NCBI RefSeq assembly: GCF_003048905.1
Contig: NZ_PIRO01000001.1
Coordinates: forward strand, 558,001-622,000
Reading direction: 5' to 3'
From: Campylobacter concisus
GTDB taxonomy: Bacteria > Campylobacterota > Campylobacteria > Campylobacterales > Campylobacteraceae
DNA: 64,000 nucleotides
Both the position numbers and the translations under genes were made by a program. The notes under the pieces were generated by a model, which saw nothing but the letters and a program-made list of their open reading frames with translations, did no database searches and was not told the origin of the DNA. Numbering within the stretch: the stretch's first letter is position 1; each line of letters starts with the position of its first letter. This document shows, piece after piece, positions 58,812 to 64,000 of this stretch.

Positions 58812-58835
58812 TTAACTAGGCTTTGACCTAGCTAA
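58812..58835 (+). terminator. Stem-loop after the TPR gene
   Basis: TTAACTAGG (58812-58820) pairs with CCTAGCTAA (58827-58835) at 8 of 9 positions, loop of 6 nt. It lies 8 bp past the stop. No T-run follows, so it may be a weak or Rho-assisted terminator between convergent genes. Confidence 0.45.
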
Positions 58836-58949
58836 ATACATGTTATAAGAGCTTTAAAAATTTCTCAAAATTACCGACCAAGAAAGTAAAATTTTATTAA
58901 AGTTTAGCTTTTCATTCGAGCTTAGTTTAAATAGCACTCGTTAGTGCCC

Positions 58950-59534
58950 CTACTTTTGCGAGACGTTATAAAAAAAGCTAACGATCTGTTTTGCTAGGCG
59001 TTCTTTAAAAAACGGCCAAATGTAGCTTGGCGAATAGACATTGCCAGCTTGCATAAGCGAGATATTTGTCGCCTTTTCGCCACCATTTTTTGGACGCACT
59101 AGCACGCTTACTTGCATGTGATAAGTATAGCTATTCGTGCTAAAGTCATCATCATCGTAATAGCCAAATGGGAAAAACATCGAGTAACCAAAGCCAAAGC
59201 TTGGTCTACCAAAGCCATATCCCATGTCCATCGAAAATCTAGGATCTCTTTTGATTATCCTGGAAAAGCTTTGCACATCGCCGAGGATGATGAAGTCGGC
59301 ATTTTTGATATTTGGCTCGTTTCTAAAGCCAGCCTTTGCAAACTCGCTTAAAATTTCAGCATTTACATCTTGCCCGGTCGCACTATTTTTAAAATTTACA
59401 TAGACGCTTCTGTTTGATTCATTAAGCGTAAAAAAGATCGGATCACTCGTTTTGACCGAGATATTTGGAGTGCTGTTAGCACATCCAACAAAAAATACCG
59501 CTAAGACAAACAAAAAGAAATTTTTCATATTCAC
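58950..59534 (-). CDS. TraT-like outer-membrane lipoprotein
   Basis: 194 residues with lipobox (FVLAVFFVGCANS). The pattern ISVKTSDPIFFTLNESNRSV, YVNFKNSATGQDV, FAKAGFRNEPNIKNADFIIL resembles the TraT complement-resistance family: beta-strand, 'VYV-KN' and 'KAG------P--AD-II'. The centre is rich in Gly/Phe/Tyr (MGYGFGRPSFGFGYSMFF). It lies 2 bp after the thioredoxin-like gene of the iron locus. Family call moderate, role inferred. Confidence 0.6.
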   Translation of the reverse strand: MNMKNFFLFVLAVFFVGCANSTPNISVKTSDPIFFTLNESNRSVYVNFKNSATGQDVNAEILSEFAKAGFRNEPNIKNADFIILGDVQSFSRIIKRDPRFSMDMGYGFGRPSFGFGYSMFFPFGYYDDDDFSTNSYTYHMQVSVLVRPKNGGEKATNISLMQAGNVYSPSYIWPFFKERLAKQIVSFFYNVSQK

Positions 59535-59536
59535 TC

Positions 59537-60031
59537 CTACAAGAGCGATCTTATAGCACTTTCAAGTACGCTTTTTGGTGTAAGACCGATAAATTTTGAT
59601 CGCATCTTACCATCTTTATCAAAAAAATAGATAACTGGCACGCCCATGACGCCACCAACTGCCTTACTAAAGTAATCAACTGAAACTTTATCGCTCGTAG
59701 TTTTAAAGGTAATGTTGTGCTCTTTTAAAAGCTCAATATCTTTATCAAAGCCTTTACTAGGTCCTAAAACACCAATGAATTGAACCTCTTTACCATACTC
59801 TTTTTCAAGTGCATTTAGATCAGGGATCGCAGCCTTGCACACGCCGCAGTCCGTGCCAAAGAAAAATAGCATATATGGCTTGTCACCGATCTTTAGACGC
59901 TTCTCAGTAGGGAAAAACTGCGTATCGATGCCACTTGAGTCATTTAGCGTAATGTGATGCTTCTCATACTGCTTGACGCAGCCCATAACTAGGGCTGAGA
60001 CTAGACATAAAAATAAAATTTTATATCTCAT
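59537..60031 (-). CDS. TlpA-like thioredoxin lipoprotein of the iron locus
   Basis: About 164 residues. Signal/lipobox (FLCLVSALVMGC), then a thioredoxin fold with redox CxxC in FFFGTDCGVCKAAIPDL, and cis-Pro in VMGVPVIYFFDKDGKMR. It would be a periplasmic thiol reductase/oxidase. ATG 60031 (MRYKILF) is preferred over an ATG 7 codons upstream inside the ABC gene. It overlaps the ABC ATPase gene end by 11 bp. C. jejuni has thioredoxin genes in the equivalent place (Cj1664-65, from memory). Confidence 0.82.
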   Translation of the reverse strand: MRYKILFLCLVSALVMGCVKQYEKHHITLNDSSGIDTQFFPTEKRLKIGDKPYMLFFFGTDCGVCKAAIPDLNALEKEYGKEVQFIGVLGPSKGFDKDIELLKEHNITFKTTSDKVSVDYFSKAVGGVMGVPVIYFFDKDGKMRSKFIGLTPKSVLESAIRSLL

Positions 60032-60710
60032 TTGGTACCTTTGGGTTTTCAATAGTGCGAATTTTCTCTAGCTTACCATGTCTTAGATAGACGATCTTAT
60101 CGCCATACTCGCCAAGATCAGGGTTGTGAGTTACTAGAAGTATCGTCTTGCCGTCTTTTCTTAGCTTGCAAAATAGATCAAGTATAACTCTTTCATTTGC
60201 TTCATCAAGGTTACCAGTTGGCTCATCTGCTATTAAAATTTCAGGATCGTTTATGAGCGAGCGTGCGATACAAAGGCGTTGTTGCTCACCACCACTTAAC
60301 TGACTTGGTCTATGCGTTAGCCTGTGAGAAAGACCAACTGCCTCAAGTGCCTTTTTAGCATCCTCTTCATCAACTGAGCTGTGATAGTACTGAGCGATCA
60401 TTACATTTTCAAGTGCGCTAAGATATGGCACTAAGTGAAACTGCTGAAAAATAAGACCGATCTTTTCACGTCTAAATTTAAGTGTATCATCAGCATTTAG
60501 ATTGCTCGCATCATCGCCACCGAGCATATAAGTGCCACTACTTGGAGTATCCATTAGTGAAAGGATATTTACAAGCGTACTCTTACCACTACCACTTGGT
60601 CCCATGACGCTGACCCACTCGCCCTTTTTAACCTCAAAACTTATATCATCAAGTGCTTTTACATCGCCAAAAATTTTACAAATATTTTTAAGTTCTAGTG
60701 CATTTTGCAT
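60021..60710 (-). CDS. ABC transporter ATPase (MacB/LolD type)
   Basis: 229 residues. Walker A MGPSGSGKSTLVNIL, Q-loop IFQQFHLVPYLSALENV, signature PSQLSGGEQQRLCIARSL, Walker B EILIADEPTGNLDE, H-loop VTHNPDL. This is a FtsX-partner ATPase serving the two permeases next to it. One base pair separates it from the second permease gene. Probably part of P19-linked iron uptake by context. Confidence 0.92.
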   Translation of the reverse strand: MQNALELKNICKIFGDVKALDDISFEVKKGEWVSVMGPSGSGKSTLVNILSLMDTPSSGTYMLGGDDASNLNADDTLKFRREKIGLIFQQFHLVPYLSALENVMIAQYYHSSVDEEDAKKALEAVGLSHRLTHRPSQLSGGEQQRLCIARSLINDPEILIADEPTGNLDEANERVILDLFCKLRKDGKTILLVTHNPDLGEYGDKIVYLRHGKLEKIRTIENPKVPNEI

Positions 60711-60711
60711 A

Positions 60712-61854
60712 TCATTCTCCTCTTAGTGTATCTGCCATTTTGTTATTAAGTGCCCGTTTAATCGGGTAAAACGCTGCGATCGCTGCAAAAAGAAGTGATA
60801 TGACCACAGCTACTGGGATGCTTAGAATTCTAAAATCAATACTAGAATCAAATATCGCATAACCTAAAATTTGAGCTAGTAAATATCCTAAAAATGCACC
60901 AACTAATGCTGAGATGAGCGCTGTCACAAATGTCTCAAAGCCAAATAGCTTTAATACATCCTTTTTGCTTGCACCTATGGCTCTTAGAAGTGCGATCTCC
61001 TTTGAGCGAGAGAGCAAGATAGCACTAAGCGTTGTGTTTACGCACATTGAAGTAATGAGCAAAATAACAAGGCTAACAAGTGCCATTAATAGCTTTATTT
61101 TCTCCAAAATATAGCCCTCAGACTTTGAGACCTTTGCCACCGGTTTTGCAGCTATTTCATCGTTGCTTATAGTTTTTGCAAGCGATGTTATCTCATCAAA
61201 GTTACCAAGCACAACAGCCTCTGCATAGTTTATTTTGCCAGCTTTATTTGAAATTTTTTGAGCCAAAGATAGTGATGTGATCAAAAGTGCGTCCTCTTTG
61301 TCGCCGCTTGCCACTACGCCTTTTATCTTTACATTTATGCTCTCATTTGAGCCAATGGCACGAATTTCTATATCATCGCCTGCTTTAAAGCCAGCCTGAC
61401 GAGCTAGATCGACGCCTATTAGCACGTTTTTATCGTCAAAATCGACATTTATCATCGTTCCATCTCTAACATCTAAAAATGGTTTAACTTTTTTTAGATT
61501 GCTGAATTTTGTTCCCATGACGATAGCGTTTGTTGGACCGATATTTGCCTGAGCAAAGAGATAACCGCTCTCACCAAGAAGCTTATCTTTTGGTACTTTG
61601 GCGATCATTTCATTATAAGTTTTTTCACTCATATCATCGCTTGTCGCCATATCTTTTGGAGCAAAGATCATGTTCGCACCATAAGTCTTTAGCTCGCGTG
61701 AGACTTTAGAGTCTATGTCAAGATAGACATTAACAAACGCCGCACACACGCATGCTCCAAGTAAGATAGAGATCACGATGACCATTACTCTTGATGAGCC
61801 ATTTTTTAAACTTTTATAAATTGTATTGTAAAAGAATTTGCTATTTGCGGTCAT
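60712..61854 (-). CDS. FtsX-type ABC permease (second)
   Basis: 380 residues. MacB-like layout: N-terminal helix (about 20-42), large periplasmic domain (about 45-250), then three helices (about 255-278, 305-335, 345-368). SKEIALLRAIGASKKDVLKL is the conserved coupling block before helix three. It overlaps the first permease gene by 14 bp. With the other permease and the ATPase it forms a heteromeric transporter of unknown substrate, linked by context to iron. Confidence 0.88.
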   Translation of the reverse strand: MTANSKFFYNTIYKSLKNGSSRVMVIVISILLGACVCAAFVNVYLDIDSKVSRELKTYGANMIFAPKDMATSDDMSEKTYNEMIAKVPKDKLLGESGYLFAQANIGPTNAIVMGTKFSNLKKVKPFLDVRDGTMINVDFDDKNVLIGVDLARQAGFKAGDDIEIRAIGSNESINVKIKGVVASGDKEDALLITSLSLAQKISNKAGKINYAEAVVLGNFDEITSLAKTISNDEIAAKPVAKVSKSEGYILEKIKLLMALVSLVILLITSMCVNTTLSAILLSRSKEIALLRAIGASKKDVLKLFGFETFVTALISALVGAFLGYLLAQILGYAIFDSSIDFRILSIPVAVVISLLFAAIAAFYPIKRALNNKMADTLRGE

Positions 61855-63133
61855 ATAGCACCTCCGCAGGTAGTAAATTTATGACGTTTCTCATTGGCAT
61901 TAGCGAGCCAACGACTGAGATAAGTAGGGCAAATGCCACGCTAATTGGTAGCACGATCCAAGCTATGCCTATGCCGTGTGAGAAGATAATGTAAGACATC
62001 ACGTAGCTTAGCGCGTACCCTAAAAATGCTCCAGTGATACCTGCAAAAAAGGCAACCACAAGGCTCTCGCTAGCAAAAAGGGCGTAAATTTCAAAATTAC
62101 TTGCGCCTATGGCTTTTAAAAGGCCGATCTCTTTTTTACGGCGGTAAATTTCACTTGTCATTAGCGATGTTATGCCAATGGCTGAAACCACAAGAGCGAT
62201 GATGCTAACGATGCCCATTAGGCTTTGAATTTTCTTTACTATGTTACTCTCAGCATCACTTACTTGAAGGCTAGCTTTTGCGCTAACGTTTGGTAAATTT
62301 TCTTCTATCTGAAATGCGATCGAGCCTGCGTAAGCCGAGCAATACCATTTGTCGTACTCTGCGCTATCAAGGTTGTCTAAATTTCGTCTTGCTTTTAGTG
62401 ATAGGTCGTTTTCTGGGATCGTCATAGCTGAGACTTCAGCTTTTGTGTATGAGCTCACGTGTCCAGAAAGATCTCCAGCAAGCTTTAGTGAGCCAACTAG
62501 CTTATGTGTCTCGTCACTAGCTCCTTTTAAAATTCCAACTATTTTAACCTCTCTTGTACCATTTTTGCCAGCAAGGCTAAGCTTGTCGCCAACTTTTAAA
62601 TTTTTAGCCTTAGCAAGCTCATCTCCTACTAAAATTTCATCCATGCTCTCATCTTTTGGCCAAGCACCCTCAACACCCCAAAACCCGTAAAGTGTCTTTA
62701 CGCCTGTGCTAAATTCTGGCTCATCTTTTAGTCCGATATTTTTATCAAAGTATGTTCCCTCAAGACTAAATTCATCGCCTTTGTCAGTTTTTACTTTTGT
62801 CTCTAAAAACGGCGCAAAGGCAACGATGTTATTTCTCCAAAAGATCTCTTTTATCTTGTAGATATCGGCCTCTGGGAGTAAATTTTGTGATTTTAGTGGG
62901 GTGAAATTTTTGCCCTCGATCTCGATGCTTAGGCTCTCACCACGTGGTAAGACGACGATATTTGAGCCGTATCCTCTAAGCTCGCTTGCCACTTGATCGC
63001 CGATTTTAAGCGTGATATTTAGCATGCAAGCTATCAAAAGAGCAGCTAATAAGATGGTGATAAACGCCATCGTCTTTTGCACCTTTGAGCCAGTGATCGA
63101 GCTTTTTATCATTCTTAGTTGCATATTTTTCAT
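61841..63133 (-). CDS. FtsX-type ABC permease (first)
   Basis: 430 residues with the same layout as its neighbour: helix (about 20-45), large periplasmic domain, three C-terminal helices (about 308-335, 355-385, 392-416). Coupling block RRKKEIGLLKAIGASNFEIY. Its 4-bp overlap with the DUF2318 gene puts it in the same operon. In C. jejuni two such permeases are in the p19 gene cluster (Cj1661-62, from memory). Confidence 0.88.
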   Translation of the reverse strand: MKNMQLRMIKSSITGSKVQKTMAFITILLAALLIACMLNITLKIGDQVASELRGYGSNIVVLPRGESLSIEIEGKNFTPLKSQNLLPEADIYKIKEIFWRNNIVAFAPFLETKVKTDKGDEFSLEGTYFDKNIGLKDEPEFSTGVKTLYGFWGVEGAWPKDESMDEILVGDELAKAKNLKVGDKLSLAGKNGTREVKIVGILKGASDETHKLVGSLKLAGDLSGHVSSYTKAEVSAMTIPENDLSLKARRNLDNLDSAEYDKWYCSAYAGSIAFQIEENLPNVSAKASLQVSDAESNIVKKIQSLMGIVSIIALVVSAIGITSLMTSEIYRRKKEIGLLKAIGASNFEIYALFASESLVVAFFAGITGAFLGYALSYVMSYIIFSHGIGIAWIVLPISVAFALLISVVGSLMPMRNVINLLPAEVLYDRK

Positions 63134-64000
63134 TTTAACGTTCCATTTGTTTCTACATATTTTTCTGGATTTGCTTCAAATTTCGCCTGAGTTTCGTTGC
63201 TCTCAAAGAAGTATGTGCGTCCGTAGTATAAATATGATCTTGAATCAAGATTGCTCACCTTTTTGTGGCTTACAGGATCAAGCACCATCTTTTCGACGAC
63301 CTTGCTAAAGTAGTTTGCCCCTGCGACGATCGTTTTGTAATCCACTATGATATTTTTACCATCAAAGGTAAATGCCATAGGGATCGGGTTACAACCACCC
63401 TCTTTGCCAACTGACGGCAAGAAAATTCTAACATTACAAGAGATACAAATAAGGTCATTACCTCTTTTTATGTAGCCCATATCGCCACATATCATGCACG
63501 AGTCAAAGACGATGACTGGAGATGGGCGGTCACTAAAGCGGTTTAGCAAGAAAAATCTTATCTGCTTGCCCTCATCTGTTATATAAGCAAATCTGTGAAG
63601 TTCATTATCTTTTAACATATCAACATTAAATATAAATTTATCTCCCACTGGCTCAACCAAAACTGGCTCTGAAATTTGAGGTGGACGAGATGCGTAAAGA
63701 TCAAAATAAAGTGAAAAGCCAAGCGCTATTAAAACGCTGCAAAATGCAAATTTTGCATTGTCAAAGACATTTTCTCTAATGGCTTTTGTAAAGCGGTATT
63801 TGATAGAGCCAAATGTGCTCTTATCGATACTTTTTGGCATAAAGCAAAGCGCGATGATGCATAAAAGTAGGATCACAACTATATAAAAATAGGCACTAAA
63901 TTCTGTGACATAGATGCCTTTTGCGCTGATAGATAAAATTTGAGAATTTAGCTCGCTACTTATCTTTAAAGCGCCTGCACGTAAAAGCTCGAGTGCAGTT
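63130..64000 (-). CDS. DUF2318 membrane protein with YHS domain (5' part missing)
   Basis: The frame is open to the window edge, so the N-terminus, probably several more membrane helices, is outside. Visible: two helices (GTG-side IVVILLLCIIALCF and AKFAFCSVLIALGFSLYF), then a periplasmic DUF2318 domain with two CxxC pairs (DSCMICGDMGYI and LICISCNVRI) and KEGGCNPIPM, and a C-terminal YHS-like metal-binding segment (LDPVSHKKVSNLDSRSYLYY, GRTYFFESNE). The family goes with FTR1/P19 iron uptake. Met 63876 is internal. Confidence 0.85.
   Translation of the reverse strand, partial: TALELLRAGALKISSELNSQILSISAKGIYVTEFSAYFYIVVILLLCIIALCFMPKSIDKSTFGSIKYRFTKAIRENVFDNAKFAFCSVLIALGFSLYFDLYASRPPQISEPVLVEPVGDKFIFNVDMLKDNELHRFAYITDEGKQIRFFLLNRFSDRPSPVIVFDSCMICGDMGYIKRGNDLICISCNVRIFLPSVGKEGGCNPIPMAFTFDGKNIIVDYKTIVAGANYFSKVVEKMVLDPVSHKKVSNLDSRSYLYYGRTYFFESNETQAKFEANPEKYVETNGTLK

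Overview
The window looks like a Campylobacter chromosome, AT-rich and epsilonproteobacterial, probably of the C. concisus / C. curvus type rather than C. jejuni. The grounds are codon use, the short ExbB, the gene neighbourhoods murC-mutS2, xseB-guaB-gatA-ileS, pyrF-nusB-ribH-kdsA and der-aroK-trpS-serS (from memory these match blocks around Cj1048-Cj1062 and Cj0381-Cj0390 of C. jejuni), and an ABC/FtsX/DUF2318 locus like the C. jejuni P19 iron locus. The species is inferred; no search was run.

Layout. 1-1452 (minus): exbB-exbD-tonB, with tonB cut by the window edge, behind a near-consensus promoter. 1588-3572 (minus): two LPS core glycosyltransferases, divergent from polA (3693-6329, plus). 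6407-7085: a DUF2809 membrane protein and a frameshifted gene remnant. 7183-22746 (minus): housekeeping genes for lysine/peptidoglycan (dapE, murC), DNA (mutS2, xseB), methionine (metX), GMP (guaB) and translation (gatA, ileS), plus a GGDEF-EAL protein. 22842-25266 (plus): a CinA-family gene and a decayed pectate-lyase gene.

25314-39629 (minus) is the most striking part. It is a continuous run of tightly coupled genes that reads as an aryl-polyene-like (type II PKS / fatty-acid-like) cluster: two ketosynthases, an ApeC-like chain-length factor, ketoreductase, FabZ-like dehydratase, a fused acyl-ACP ligase/dehydratase, two acyl carrier proteins, acyltransferases, thioesterase, LolA-like protein, MMPL exporter, lipoprotein and its own phosphopantetheinyl transferase. 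No aromatic ammonia-lyase or methyltransferase is present in it. 39696-41143 holds a TPM/YgcG-LemA pair. 41244-46262 encodes a 1672-residue LapA-like repeat adhesin with two tandem TAAG LapG-type cleavage motifs, followed upstream by about 0.5 kb of AT-rich non-coding DNA and tRNA-Ser(GCU).

46977-51192 (minus): Cdd1-like HHH protein, pyrF, nusB, ribH, an SMR efflux pair wedged between ribH and kdsA in a GC-richer patch, kdsA and an EamA transporter. 51345-58804 (plus): der, aroK, a 0.5 kb array of palindromic repeats, trpS, a small membrane protein, serS and a large TPR membrane protein. 58950-64000 (minus): a TraT-like lipoprotein, then the iron-locus genes (TlpA-like thioredoxin, ABC ATPase, two FtsX-type permeases, DUF2318-YHS protein cut by the window edge).
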